Below, piece by piece: positions 7,752-17,325 of a DNA stretch of 44,662 nt (positions are counted from its first letter, which is position 1; each line of letters opens with the position of its first letter). Source of the DNA: a bacterium ADurb.Bin243. Lineage in GTDB: Bacteria; Muiribacteriota; UBA9980. The stretch covers positions 1 through 44,662 of the forward strand of contig MWBZ01000027.1 in NCBI GenBank assembly GCA_002069765.1, given 5' to 3'. Below the pieces are notes generated by a model. It was not told where the DNA came from. It saw nothing but the letters and a program-made list of their open reading frames with translations, and made no database searches. The position numbers were made by a program, and so were the translations under genes.

Positions 7752-7794
7752 AAAAATCCCCTTCCGATTCAACTATAACTTGAATTGGAAGGGG
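7752..7794 (-). terminator. Strong terminator of the giant surface-protein gene
   Basis: Arms 7758-7772 (CCCCTTCCGATTCAA) and 7780-7794 form a 15-bp stem with one G-U pair and a 7-nt loop. The minus strand then runs into TTTTT (7752-7756). It lies about 65 nt after the stop of the surface-protein gene. Confidence 0.88.
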
Positions 7795-7859
7795 GTAATT
7801 TTTATATGTTTTTTTATTCCTGGCCGGAACCTATTTATAGGCACCGCATTCGATAAATA

Positions 7860-10800
7860 TCAATAAGAATAAGTTATCCTTATTCCGGTACCATCTTGCC
7901 GCATTGCATTAACTGAAGAATATTTATCCACTATTAAATTTTGCAGGTTCATTAAATTAATTGTTGCATCTGAGACGAAATAGTTAGATGTCCACGAAAT
8001 ATCTATATTAAAATTAATCACATACTCATTACCGGGATCAGCTGAAATATTAGTTTTGTTATATGCGGCAGGCATCTCGTAGACGATAAAAGAAAACACG
8101 GCATTCGCGTTTGCCGCTGTTGAAGATGTATTTAATTTAACTGGTTTATTAAAGGTAATTTGAAATTTATCGCCAACATCGATACGATTATTTGCATTAA
8201 CATCAATAAATTTTGCTGCAGATATTGTTGGAGGCGTTGTTGCAGGAGCGCCTACAATTGTCTGTGATTGTGCGGACATCATATAGCCGAAAATATCTTT
8301 TACTCCGGATACTTCGAGTGTATAATTAACGCCGCCGCTCTGGGCCGCCGTGATTAATTGAACGGTCTTTTTGTTTGTCGCTGAATCCGTGAGAGCGGCG
8401 CTGTTGATCGTAAGCGGACTCATTGGATTGCCGGAAGGATAGATTTTGTAATTTGCTATCAATTGGGCAGTCGGCGCATCAAGCGCCCGATCAAAGTTTA
8501 TTTTGATCGTCATTTGATCGCTAGCGCTTGCCGAGACAACTACAGGACCGCCAGTTGACGGGGCAGTACCGGCAAAAGAATAATTCGAGTTAGCGATTAT
8601 GGTATTGGGCGTACTTGCGATATCCGTTACGTTTGAAACATATAATCTGTAATCGCTGTTATTTAAACCATTGTTTGGATAATATGAAGCAAGATTTGAC
8701 CCAGCTTCTAATATTGAGATTTTGACTGTTTTTTGGGTTGCGTCTGTAAAACTTACTGACGCAGAAATTTGATTTGAAGCTGGACTGGTATTATTTGGAA
8801 CCAAATCGCTTAAGCTGCCTGTTGCATAGCTATAAAGTTTATAGTTCGCTATATTTAAAGCGCTACCACCAACTGTTTCAGAAAAAGTTGCTAAAATGTA
8901 TTTGTTGTCTTGAGAAATGACTTTCATAAGCGTAGGTTTTGTGACATCCTTGATTACTGAAAAGGCAATATTAGGATACGGTGAAGTGCCGTCCTGCCTG
9001 GTATTATTTATTCCGTTAACGGTCATAAAAGCTGATTCAAAAGCGTTTACTTGAGCTTCTGAATGATATGCATATTGTTTAATTCGGACTTCATTTGCGC
9101 TTGATAATAAAATATTAACCGAATCAGAATCAGCGGTTGTCATAATCGTGTCTGCCGCCCCCAATGTCATTATTCCCATTTCATTCGATTTAAGCTGGAT
9201 ATTTGAAAGTTGGAGCGATGAAATTTTAATATGTTGGTTAAAACCAATCGTAAGAATATTGGTCGATTCATCATAAAGTGCGGAATTCATTCTTGCAGGA
9301 TTAATTACGGCTGATTTTAATATTTCTTTCATATTGCCTTCATCGCCTACTAAATGGCTTATAACAATTTGAGCATAATCGGCAGGCACATTACCGGCCG
9401 GTATTGTAGCTGAGTGCGTCAGAGCGTTTGAAACCGGGTTTTCAGTGATGAATGGGTCATGCGGCGACGGAGTATTATTAAGTCTAAAAATAATTTTAGC
9501 AGCCGTTGAAACGACTATGCCGGTATTCCATGTTACTACCATATCACCGTTCGGCATTTTAACGGCTTTTTCATTATTTATAGTCAATTGAATAACATAA
9601 GTAGCGGAAATAATATCAGAATCAACAATTCCATCTAAATATGCCATTGCTTTGACTGTTACGCCAGAGCGTATCATAATTCCCTGTGGCGGATAAACAA
9701 TACCATTAGTTCTAGATGGAGTTGACCCATCGAGCGTATATTTGATGGTAGCATTTACGGGACCTGAAATAGAAATTGTTTGAGCGCCGAAGTAAGTGCC
9801 GCTGGCAAGGCTGATTACGGGTGTAGATAATTTTGCGAATGTAATGGCAGATTTCAATATTTCTTTATAAGTTCCATCTTCGCCTATAACATAAGAAATT
9901 ACAACTCTATCATAGTTTAACGGCAAAATAGAAGCTGGAAGCACAACACTATGAGAAGTTGAATTGTATGACGATTCAATCACATAAGCGTTTGAGACTT
10001 GGTTCGAAAATCGGGCAATAACTTTGGCAGCCATCGTAGGGGCAAAATTGGTATTCCAGGTCACCAGCAAATCGCCGTTCGCCTGTTGCACCGCGCGTTC
10101 ATTTGTAATTATGGGTATATTAGGAATATTTATTACATAACTTGAGGCGGCAACGCCCGAATTGGTCATGCCAGTCTTTGCGGCTATAGCTTTTATAGTG
10201 GCGGTAGTCGATACTGAGATAGGCCCAATGTAAAGCGCGCTGCTCAAAGTTGGATTTGTGCCATCTACGGTGTAGTATATGGAAGCGCCGGTGGTAGTGC
10301 AAGCTATAGTCACGCTCTGAGCTGAATTATAAGTGCCGCCGGCAGGACTAAATGTCGGGGTGGCAACGATCTGTTGAGCGGAGCCGACGATAACTTTTAC
10401 CGATGCCGTAAGCGTCGTTCCGGAAACGATGCCGGTGAATACATATGTGCCGTTGGTGGCGGCGTTATAAGCCGGGATCGAGGCGGTCGACCATACTACC
10501 GATTTGGTAGCGGTGGTGCCGTTCGACATGGTTACGGAAACGGTCGACGGGAAAGTGATAGATGTGACTGCGGTGCCGCTCGCTACGGTGATATCGGCGG
10601 GATTGGTAACACCAGTGATCGAAACGACTACCACGCCGTTAACCGCGTTGTAAACATCAGTCGGAGTTGAAAATGCGTTTATTGTTTGGCCGCCGGCCGT
10701 AACGGTTGTAGCGCCGCCGGCTGACGTGACAACGGCCGAAGCGTCTTTGACGGCAACGACAAATGCATTAAGAACGCCGGACAACGTTACATCGAGAACT

Positions 10801-13800
10801 GACAATATGGAAGTTTTGGTTAATTCGGAAACATAGGAACTGTTGAGAACCGTCTGGAAACTTGATACAGCATTCGAAATCGAAGTAACCGTAGATGTTC
10901 CTACCGCCGATTCGACCGTGGATTTTACGCTTGCGGACATCGTAGTGACGCTTGAAGAAACGGGAACCGAAGGCGCGACTATAGCTTTATCCTTTGCGAT
11001 AGCTGCCAGCGCCATTGATTCCGCGGTAAGATTTACTCCGCTGATCGTAATTTTTGAAACGGAAGCCGCGTTCATAGCGGCGGCGGTCGGAAGTGTTACG
11101 GCAAGCGCCGAGCTGGTGATTTTGCCGGTAGCTCTATGTTTAATGACTACTAAAGCCGTAACGCTGGCCGCGCCCGCGGGAACGGTAGCGGTGTAACTCG
11201 GGCCGTTAATTACTACCGATGAACCGGTGATTTCAGTCATAGTAGCGAAGTTTAAAACGCCCATTTCATAGTTAGCGCCGTAGTTGATCATGTAGCCGGG
11301 ACCGTCTTTCGGCGCGGCCAGAGCGGGCAAAGTGCCTGTAATGACTACGCTTGACGGGCTTGAAAAAATAATTACGTTAATTCGCGCCGTGAGCGTAGTT
11401 CCTTCAACCGCGCCGGTAAAACTATATGTACCGGGAAGTGAAGCATTATAAGCCGGCGTCGAGGCCGTTGACCATGTAACTGTTTTTGTGCCTGTTGTCG
11501 CGTTGGATAAAGCGACGGTAACGACGGTTGGAAAAGGAATTGCCCATTGCAAGGTATCGGTTGCAACATAAATGTCAGAAGGATTTACTATTGAAGTAAC
11601 CGTCGGGCCGACCTGCTCAAGAGTTAAAACGAAATTTGCGCCCGCGCTTATTCCGTTTTCCGTATATGTGGCTTTCAGCGTTGCTTGCGTTCCCGATGAG
11701 GGCGCTGTATATATTTTGCCGTTAAGCGTTCCGCCGCCCGAAACAACGCTCCACGAAGCTACTACGATTTTGCCCGTGCCGTCGGAATATTTTGCCACCG
11801 AAACTATTGGCGTTAAATCGTATGAAGAGGATAAATTAACTTTATCGGCGGATTTTGATAAAGTTAAACTTGATAATGCTATTAAAGGCTTTAATTCAAG
11901 CGGCGTCGTTGGTCCGTTTACGGGGTATGTGGATTTGTTAGGCGTCGGAGATTTCGTATCTTCCGCCGTAATATAATAGTTGATGCCTTCGTTAGTTGCC
12001 AGAGCGGCCGGTATGGTGTAGGAATATCTGCCGGTTGCGCTCGCGGTCATTTCAACTTTAATAAAGCTGGCGGCGCCGATAGTGCGAAAAAAGAGCCATA
12101 CTTTTGAAACGCCAGCGTTATCGGTTACATTCGCGCTTATTATCAAATCTTTGTCGGCCGTGTAAATAGGTATCGAATGGCTGATGAGCGGCGGTTCGGC
12201 GTCGCTCGAATCTATCACGGTTACGCTGGCGGTAGAGCTTAAGGCGTTAAATTTCGCCGTAACCACTGCGCCGCCGGGTGAAAATGCTATATAGGAGCCT
12301 TTGTCTAACATTGTAAGGCTGTCTGACGAACTCGTCCACGCGGCCATCGTATTTGGGATTATTTTAGAACTGCCGTCGTCGTAGGTGGCGAATATTACAA
12401 ATTGCTTGCTTTCCGTCAGTTTCAGCGTAACCGTTTCCGGATAAACCTTTATAGCGGTTACGACCGGGCCCGAAGCGCCTTTTACGGTCATTGAAAGCGT
12501 CGCGACTTTCCCGTCTATCGAAGCGGTGATCGAACAGCTCCCTTCTTTTTTTGCCGTTATTAACCCGCCCTGCGTGACCTCGGCTACGGCCGTATCCGTA
12601 GAAGCCCATACTATCGGTTTGCCCGATAATATATTGCCCGCAGAATCTTTTATGGTGGCGGTTAACTGGTTGGTATCGCCGGCGCCTATAGATAAGGAAG
12701 TCACGTTAAGCGAAACGCTTGCCGCGATGGCCGTCCCGGCTTTACTTTCGAGCGCGGCCTCGATTTCTTTAACTTTATCGGCTTCTACGGTAAGCGAAAG
12801 CTGTTCTTCGTTATAGCCGATTTTTTGTATTTTTAAAGTATAAGTGCCGGGCTGAATTAAAAAATCGAAATACCCGTTGTAATCGGTATAAAATTGGCGG
12901 GTAGGCGGCACGGTCAGTACTACCGCGTTACGAATCGGAGCTCCGGTGGCTAAATCTTTCACTCTGCCCGCGATGAGGCCGAAAGCCGCAGCGGATGATT
13001 GTGTGGCAACGATCTTAGTCATCGTCTGGTTATGTTTGGCCGTTACGCCTACGGCTATGTCTATTTCTTTTTCCGAACCGTTATAGCCGTCTTTTAAAAA
13101 TACAAGTTTATACTTGCCGGCGGTTAAGTTTGAAAAATTAAAACGCCCCGTGGCGGATGAAATCGCGCCAATGTCAACGCTTCTATCGGCGGATATTATC
13201 GAAACCACCGCGCCCGCGACAGGCAGACCGTCGGAGGCCAGAACATAACCGTCGACCGAACCGACCGTCGAAACCGGAGTGATCTTTTTTAACTGGACCG
13301 CCGTCAGCTGCTTGATCTCATTTGCTTCTAAAGTAACTGTCTGCCGGGATATTTCATAGCCATAAGCCTGGAAAACTATATTAAACGTTCCCGCGGGCAC
13401 ATCCATAAGTGAAAACGAACCGTCGTCATCGGCTTTAGCTATCATAGCTGAAATTCCGGCGATATAGGCTTCCGCGCCAAGCGGCGAAAGACCGTCAGCG
13501 AGAGAAATCTTTCCCTGCACGACAGCCGATTTTTTAATGACTAACGGCCCGATGTATTTGCTCACATCTATTTGTTTGCTTTCAACAACCGGAATATTCT
13601 CGATGACTCCGTTAAACTTGTTTTCGCCTTCTATTTTTTCGTATTCTAACGTGTGGCCGGTTTCTTTAACCGCCTTCGGAACGTTTTTAAGTACGAAATT
13701 GCCTTCAGCGTCGGTTTTGGCATTAATTTCAGGATGGTTTTTAATCCATACTTTGATATCGGATGTATTGGTTACGGCAATCGCCCGCAATGATTCCGAA

Positions 13801-14591
13801 GCGGAATAATGGACTGAAACGCTTGCCGGCGCGGTTATCTTGCCGGCAATATTTCCGGCGCCGCTCGTCCGTTCAGAAGGGGGAATATCGGTTAGCGCGG
13901 TCGCGGGAACGTCAGAAGACGGCGTTACAGGAACCGTTCCGCCGACAAAGCTGAGCGAGCTTCCGCCGAAACTGAGAGTGGTGTTGTCGTAAACATTTAT
14001 AAAGTACGACTCGCCGACTTGAAATTGCGGATCGAAGACGTCAAGCAGCTGAGGAGTGCCGGCGGAATCCATTACTACCTGAATAAAAGAGCCCGCAGAG
14101 GCGTTCCACTTATAAAGCCCTTTTATAATGCCGAAACTTTTCATAAGACCGGAGAAAGTATTCGTCGAAACGCTCTGCGAGATACCGATTAAATTGAAGC
14201 CCGCCTTCAGCTGAGCGTCGGGTACGGCCGTCGGCGCGGTTCCTGAAACAATCATAGAACCGACCGTTTTAGCTTTTACTATATAGCCTTTGCCTGCCGC
14301 GAGCGACGTCAGAGTTTTTTCAGACAGGCTCAAAAATGAACCCGCAGAGGCGCTGTAAAAGTAAATGTCATCTATGAGCGTCACGTTACTCTGCCTGAGC
14401 TCTTCGGGAGATAAAGACGGCGAGACCGTAAACGCGATAAAATTAAAGCCTGATTTCAAATTTACTGTCTGGTTAACGGTTTGAGCGCTCGCTATTCCGC
14501 CAAAAAAACATAACAAAATTATCGATGCTATTATAGTAAAACTGAACGTTCTTAGTTCTTGACGCTTTCTTCGATTTGCTTGTTTTAACAT
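7860..14591 (-). CDS. Giant secreted multidomain surface protein (carboxypeptidase-regulatory, Big, CHB_HEX_C and SbsA-type domains)
   Basis: About 2243 residues. ATG at 14591 is preferred because AAGGCGG lies 7 nt upstream; the GTG six nt earlier is too close. Residue positions are approximate. Signal peptide to about 38. Two copies of an N-terminal unit around LKSGFNFIAF and LKAGFNLIGI (40-205). Three carboxypeptidase-regulatory-like beta-sandwiches (355-625). Big_2 (626-703) and another Big-like domain. Two Big_4-like domains (1000-1083, 1327-1408). Two CHB_HEX_C-like domains (1412-1493, 1587-1670), each followed by a roughly 90-residue unit ending EILKSA. SbsA/Big_5-type domains to the end. 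No LPXTG, SLH or autotransporter signal was seen. Probably an adhesin or cell-surface scaffold. The C-terminal third looks more AT-rich than the rest, possibly recombined. Confidence 0.88.
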   Translation of the reverse strand: MLKQANRRKRQELRTFSFTIIASIILLCFFGGIASAQTVNQTVNLKSGFNFIAFTVSPSLSPEELRQSNVTLIDDIYFYSASAGSFLSLSEKTLTSLAAGKGYIVKAKTVGSMIVSGTAPTAVPDAQLKAGFNLIGISQSVSTNTFSGLMKSFGIIKGLYKWNASAGSFIQVVMDSAGTPQLLDVFDPQFQVGESYFINVYDNTTLSFGGSSLSFVGGTVPVTPSSDVPATALTDIPPSERTSGAGNIAGKITAPASVSVHYSASESLRAIAVTNTSDIKVWIKNHPEINAKTDAEGNFVLKNVPKAVKETGHTLEYEKIEGENKFNGVIENIPVVESKQIDVSKYIGPLVIKKSAVVQGKISLADGLSPLGAEAYIAGISAMIAKADDDGSFSLMDVPAGTFNIVFQAYGYEISRQTVTLEANEIKQLTAVQLKKITPVSTVGSVDGYVLASDGLPVAGAVVSIISADRSVDIGAISSATGRFNFSNLTAGKYKLVFLKDGYNGSEKEIDIAVGVTAKHNQTMTKIVATQSSAAAFGLIAGRVKDLATGAPIRNAVVLTVPPTRQFYTDYNGYFDFLIQPGTYTLKIQKIGYNEEQLSLTVEADKVKEIEAALESKAGTAIAASVSLNVTSLSIGAGDTNQLTATIKDSAGNILSGKPIVWASTDTAVAEVTQGGLITAKKEGSCSITASIDGKVATLSMTVKGASGPVVTAIKVYPETVTLKLTESKQFVIFATYDDGSSKIIPNTMAAWTSSSDSLTMLDKGSYIAFSPGGAVVTAKFNALSSTASVTVIDSSDAEPPLISHSIPIYTADKDLIISANVTDNAGVSKVWLFFRTIGAASFIKVEMTASATGRYSYTIPAALATNEGINYYITAEDTKSPTPNKSTYPVNGPTTPLELKPLIALSSLTLSKSADKVNLSSSYDLTPIVSVAKYSDGTGKIVVASWSVVSGGGTLNGKIYTAPSSGTQATLKATYTENGISAGANFVLTLEQVGPTVTSIVNPSDIYVATDTLQWAIPFPTVVTVALSNATTGTKTVTWSTASTPAYNASLPGTYSFTGAVEGTTLTARINVIIFSSPSSVVITGTLPALAAPKDGPGYMINYGANYEMGVLNFATMTEITGSSVVINGPSYTATVPAGAASVTALVVIKHRATGKITSSALAVTLPTAAAMNAASVSKITISGVNLTAESMALAAIAKDKAIVAPSVPVSSSVTTMSASVKSTVESAVGTSTVTSISNAVSSFQTVLNSSYVSELTKTSILSVLDVTLSGVLNAFVVAVKDASAVVTSAGGATTVTAGGQTINAFSTPTDVYNAVNGVVVVSITGVTNPADITVASGTAVTSITFPSTVSVTMSNGTTATKSVVWSTASIPAYNAATNGTYVFTGIVSGTTLTASVKVIVGSAQQIVATPTFSPAGGTYNSAQSVTIACTTTGASIYYTVDGTNPTLSSALYIGPISVSTTATIKAIAAKTGMTNSGVAASSYVINIPNIPIITNERAVQQANGDLLVTWNTNFAPTMAAKVIARFSNQVSNAYVIESSYNSTSHSVVLPASILPLNYDRVVISYVIGEDGTYKEILKSAITFAKLSTPVISLASGTYFGAQTISISGPVNATIKYTLDGSTPSRTNGIVYPPQGIMIRSGVTVKAMAYLDGIVDSDIISATYVIQLTINNEKAVKMPNGDMVVTWNTGIVVSTAAKIIFRLNNTPSPHDPFITENPVSNALTHSATIPAGNVPADYAQIVISHLVGDEGNMKEILKSAVINPARMNSALYDESTNILTIGFNQHIKISSLQLSNIQLKSNEMGIMTLGAADTIMTTADSDSVNILLSSANEVRIKQYAYHSEAQVNAFESAFMTVNGINNTRQDGTSPYPNIAFSVIKDVTKPTLMKVISQDNKYILATFSETVGGSALNIANYKLYSYATGSLSDLVPNNTSPASNQISASVSFTDATQKTVKISILEAGSNLASYYPNNGLNNSDYRLYVSNVTDIASTPNTIIANSNYSFAGTAPSTGGPVVVSASASDQMTIKINFDRALDAPTAQLIANYKIYPSGNPMSPLTINSAALTDSATNKKTVQLITAAQSGGVNYTLEVSGVKDIFGYMMSAQSQTIVGAPATTPPTISAAKFIDVNANNRIDVGDKFQITFNKPVKLNTSSTAANANAVFSFIVYEMPAAYNKTNISADPGNEYVINFNIDISWTSNYFVSDATINLMNLQNLIVDKYSSVNAMRQDGTGIRITYSY

Positions 14592-14659
14592 TACCACACC
14601 GCCTTATAACATTTAATTTCTAATATTTACTAAATTTGTTTTCCACCCGATAAAAATTT

Positions 14660-14694
14660 AAAAACGCGTGCCTTAAAAGTGGGAACGCGTTTTT
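14660..14694 (-). terminator. Terminator-like hairpin in the leader of the giant gene
   Basis: AAAAACGCGT (14660-14669) and ACGCGTTTTT (14685-14694) form a perfect 10-bp inverted repeat with a 15-nt loop, giving T5 on either strand. It lies about 70 nt before the giant gene start and downstream of its promoter, so it may attenuate. The 14592-14868 leader also holds a GTG-started 67-codon ORF (14620-14823) of doubtful coding value. Confidence 0.55.
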
Positions 14695-14868
14695 AATATT
14701 TATGCTAAAGTCGCCTTTTGATTTAACGGGTATGAATAACTTAGCTGTAAAGCTGTAAAGCTTTTTCGAACTTAATTTATATTCGTTTATAACGTTTAAA
14801 AAGAAAACTCGCATACTTTTCACTTTTTCCTATTATTCCAGGTTGATAAACGTACGCAATTAGAAGTC

Positions 14869-14897
14869 ATTATATAAAAACTTGACCAGCTTGTCAA
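14869..14897 (-). promoter_or_regulatory. Promoter of the giant surface-protein gene, with an overlapping palindrome
   Basis: Minus strand TTGACA (14892-14897), 17-nt spacer, TATAAT (14869-14874): full consensus. TTGAC-N6-GTCAA (14882-14897) forms an inverted repeat over the -35, a possible operator. The predicted leader is about 270 nt. Confidence 0.88.
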
Positions 14898-14914
14898 CTG
14901 TTTTTTGAATTTTT

Positions 14915-14951
14915 TGTCAAGTTAAAATTAAAACCTCCCGGAACCCATAAG
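14915..14951. repeat. Dispersed repeat, copy 2 (partner at 5602-5632)
   Basis: TGTCAAGTTAAAATTAAAA (14915-14933) and GGAACCCATAAG (14940-14951) match the region upstream of the ABC-F promoter, with block order reversed. It lies between the end of the swivel-domain gene and the promoter of the giant gene. Confidence 0.6.
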
Positions 14952-14971
14952 GAAAAATGAAAAAGCGGAGT

Positions 14972-16687
14972 TCACATTATAGTTACGGTTCCCTTATTTC
15001 CGTCAACTTTAATAAGCTGCCCCGTTTTAACCAGCCCCGTTATATTTTTTACGTTGACGACGGCCGGAATCCCATATTCGCGGGCTATTATGCTTCCGTG
15101 GCTCAAGGGGCCGCCCAGCTCGGTAACAAGCCCCGCCGCGTTCACGAAATACGGAGTCCAGCCCGGATCGGTGAACGGAGCCACGAGTATCTCTTCGCAG
15201 TTAACCGTTTCCGCCGTTTCGGCGGATTTTACGACCCGCGCCCTGCCCGTAATAACGCCCGCGCTTACGGCGATTCCCTTAAAGACGCCGCCGGCGTTTG
15301 CCGAAACCGCATCTTCATCTAGCGCCGTTTTACGGCGTATATTATCCGGACCGGCGGCGTTGAAATCGCCGATTACCACCGAAGGCGGTTCGATTTTTAA
15401 AAAACTTTCATATTCTTTTTTTCTGATATTTATCGCCGCGGCAATTTCAGAAAAATTTTTACCATGTCTCATAAGCGTTTCAAGCTCCTGCAAATCGATG
15501 AAAAATACGTCGCCTTCGGCTTTTAAAATCGCCTTCGCCAGAAGGCGCCGTTCGCATTCAAGCAATATTTTTCTAATTATCGCGATCATCATAACGAGTT
15601 CGCTCTTATAGTTTTCACGGAAAGTCAGGCCGCGTTTGGCGGTATCCGCGAGAAATTCCACCAGAGGCTTAATAGGATTAAAATCCAGGCCTTTACGGAT
15701 TCGCGACGCGTCCGAAACCTTTCGGGCGTAAATATTTTCGCTGCGCCGCAGGGCATTTTCGGCGCCGCCGCCGGAAATATAAGATTTAATTATCGAAAGA
15801 ATATAATCCGGAATTTCGCTCCAGCGAGGGCAGGCGGCGTCCACTTCTCCCACGGCGTGATGTCCGTGCGTTTTCATAAAGCGCGCGAAGTTGGATAAAA
15901 ACGCCAGGCCGGCGCCGTTCGATTTAAGGGCCGCTTCGGTTTCGGCAAATCCACTGCATTCAAACAGCAAAGGAACGATTCCGAGCTTTTCGGCGGCAGC
16001 CGCCAGCTTTAAAAGCTCGCGGCCAGATTCCGCGCTGTCCATGCCTTTAGAACATGACAGCAATATATTGGCCTTTTCGTTTCCCATAAACGCATGCACA
16101 AGCGAACTGGCGATCATGGCCGAAAGCACCGCCGGCCATGATTTTTCCGTGGAGCGTTGCAAAAGCCCGGCGAGCTCGGCGATAACCGTCAAAAGAGAAC
16201 CGTCCGGATAATTTTTAAAATCGGCGCTAGTGTATTTTTCGATAGTTGCCGTAAGATCGGCGGGCATCTCAAACCGCTTTGCCGATAAATTTTCCGTCAC
16301 GAACCTGTAAGCGGTTAGCGGCAGACGTAAAACAAGCTTCATATATGAAAATTCCACGCCCGCGGCCGGCGAGTTTTTTAATATTTCAAGCGCCCGCGCG
16401 AGCTCCTCGCAATCTCCGCCGAAAAGATCGGCGAAATTTTTCTTGAGCGAAAAAGTGGCCTTTTTTAATAAAGCCGCGGCGCAATTCATATTTATATAAA
16501 TTCTTCCGGCTACAAGCCCGAACGGCCTGGTTTTTTCGATATCGATTCCAAAATTATACATAAACGGCGCCAGAAGCGCTTTTATAAACTTTTCCGACAC
16601 TGAGAACGTCATCGGCGTGGCCGCAAAAGGAAAAAGCTCTCCCGCATTGGATTTAGACCATATTATGACGCTTTCGTTTTTGACCAT
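14972..16687 (-). CDS. PEP-utilising-enzyme swivel-domain protein without an ATP-grasp domain
   Basis: The 571-residue protein ends in a phosphohistidine swivel domain: GITVSAG-like start (seen as GIAVSAGVITGRARVV), then LVAPFTDPGWTPYFVNAAGL and TELGGPLSHGSIIAREYGIP with the catalytic His at 530. The N-terminus has NAGELFPFAATPMTFSVSE, resembling the substrate domain of rifampicin phosphotransferase and PEP-synthase-like proteins. The ATP-grasp half that normally phosphorylates the His is absent, and no partner gene adjoins. Start ATG at 16687 follows AAGGAG by 7 nt. It may use a separate phosphodonor subunit or be a phosphotransfer relay; the substrate is unknown. Confidence 0.8.
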   Translation of the reverse strand: MVKNESVIIWSKSNAGELFPFAATPMTFSVSEKFIKALLAPFMYNFGIDIEKTRPFGLVAGRIYINMNCAAALLKKATFSLKKNFADLFGGDCEELARALEILKNSPAAGVEFSYMKLVLRLPLTAYRFVTENLSAKRFEMPADLTATIEKYTSADFKNYPDGSLLTVIAELAGLLQRSTEKSWPAVLSAMIASSLVHAFMGNEKANILLSCSKGMDSAESGRELLKLAAAAEKLGIVPLLFECSGFAETEAALKSNGAGLAFLSNFARFMKTHGHHAVGEVDAACPRWSEIPDYILSIIKSYISGGGAENALRRSENIYARKVSDASRIRKGLDFNPIKPLVEFLADTAKRGLTFRENYKSELVMMIAIIRKILLECERRLLAKAILKAEGDVFFIDLQELETLMRHGKNFSEIAAAINIRKKEYESFLKIEPPSVVIGDFNAAGPDNIRRKTALDEDAVSANAGGVFKGIAVSAGVITGRARVVKSAETAETVNCEEILVAPFTDPGWTPYFVNAAGLVTELGGPLSHGSIIAREYGIPAVVNVKNITGLVKTGQLIKVDGNKGTVTIM

Positions 16688-16727
16688 GAATTGTCTCCTT
16701 AATAAGTTTCAAGCCTTTTAATATTAG

Positions 16728-16756
16728 TTGATTTTTAAGGCCGTGTGTTATATAAT
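16728..16756 (+). promoter_or_regulatory. Promoter of the plus-strand hypothetical gene at 16803
   Basis: TTGATT (16728-16733), 17-nt spacer, TATAAT (16751-16756). It lies in the divergent gap with the swivel-domain gene. I could not pick a convincing minus-strand promoter here. Confidence 0.8.
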
Positions 16757-16802
16757 GCAAAAGATATCTATATAAAATTATTTTTGCGCCGGAGGTAAAT
16801 AA

Positions 16803-17258
16803 ATGGCTAAAGCTCCTGTAAAAACTAAATATAGCGCTCGCGACTTCAAAAACATCACCTGGCACGATAACTTTATCCACTCCATACGCCTCGACGCCGA
16901 AAAATTCGCGCTCGAGCTCGATATAGACTTTATCCACGACTGGATCGCCGGCGACGCCGAAAATTACAGTTTTTTAATATCCCCCGCCACTCTTACTTTT
17001 CAAAACGTTTCAAACCTCAAAATCGATATCGACTGGGACGGCTGCTCGCTCGAAATGGCCATAGAAAAGCTCGGACTGAGCGCCCGGGCCTACAAGCGGA
17101 TCCTCAAGGTGGCCCGGACGATCTGGGTAATAGCGCTCAACTGGCCCGAAGGCGGCGCCATTTCCTTCGCCGCCACGGGTTTCACTCAGCAATCCAGAAA
17201 AGAACCCGAGGTCTTCGACGAACAAAAAATCCCGGCCCGTAAAAGGACGGCCGCTTGA
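16803..17258 (+). CDS. Conserved hypothetical protein
   Basis: The 151-residue soluble protein starts at ATG 16803, with GGAGG 7 nt upstream. It has no signal peptide or membrane segment. Its middle, FLISPATLTFQNVSNLKIDI preceded by a WHDNFIHSIRLD motif, looks like an uncharacterised beta-rich family that I recognise only by pattern. The C-terminus is a charged, probably disordered tail (KEPEVFDEQKIPARKRTAA). It converges on a GNAT gene 67 nt away. No function can be assigned. Confidence 0.8.
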   Translation: MAKAPVKTKYSARDFKNITWHDNFIHSIRLDAEKFALELDIDFIHDWIAGDAENYSFLISPATLTFQNVSNLKIDIDWDGCSLEMAIEKLGLSARAYKRILKVARTIWVIALNWPEGGAISFAATGFTQQSRKEPEVFDEQKIPARKRTAA

Positions 17259-17325
17259 TTCCGGAGCGTTTAACCGCGCCGGGAAACCGGCCCGGCAGCC
17301 TCTTTCGTGGTTTTTACCGAACGCC

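Noticed and set aside
7860-14591. Cell-wall anchor or autotransporter on the giant protein
   Set aside because: No LPXTG, SLH, choline-binding or beta-barrel C-terminus could be seen; the end resembles one more Ig-like domain.
14620-14823. 67-codon GTG frame in the leader of the giant gene
   Set aside because: It has a weak AGGA upstream, but low complexity and overlap with the hairpin make real coding doubtful; kept only as a leader note.
16653-16937. 94-codon minus-strand frame spanning the divergent promoter region
   Set aside because: It overlaps the starts of two better-supported genes and their promoter, and has no recognisable features.
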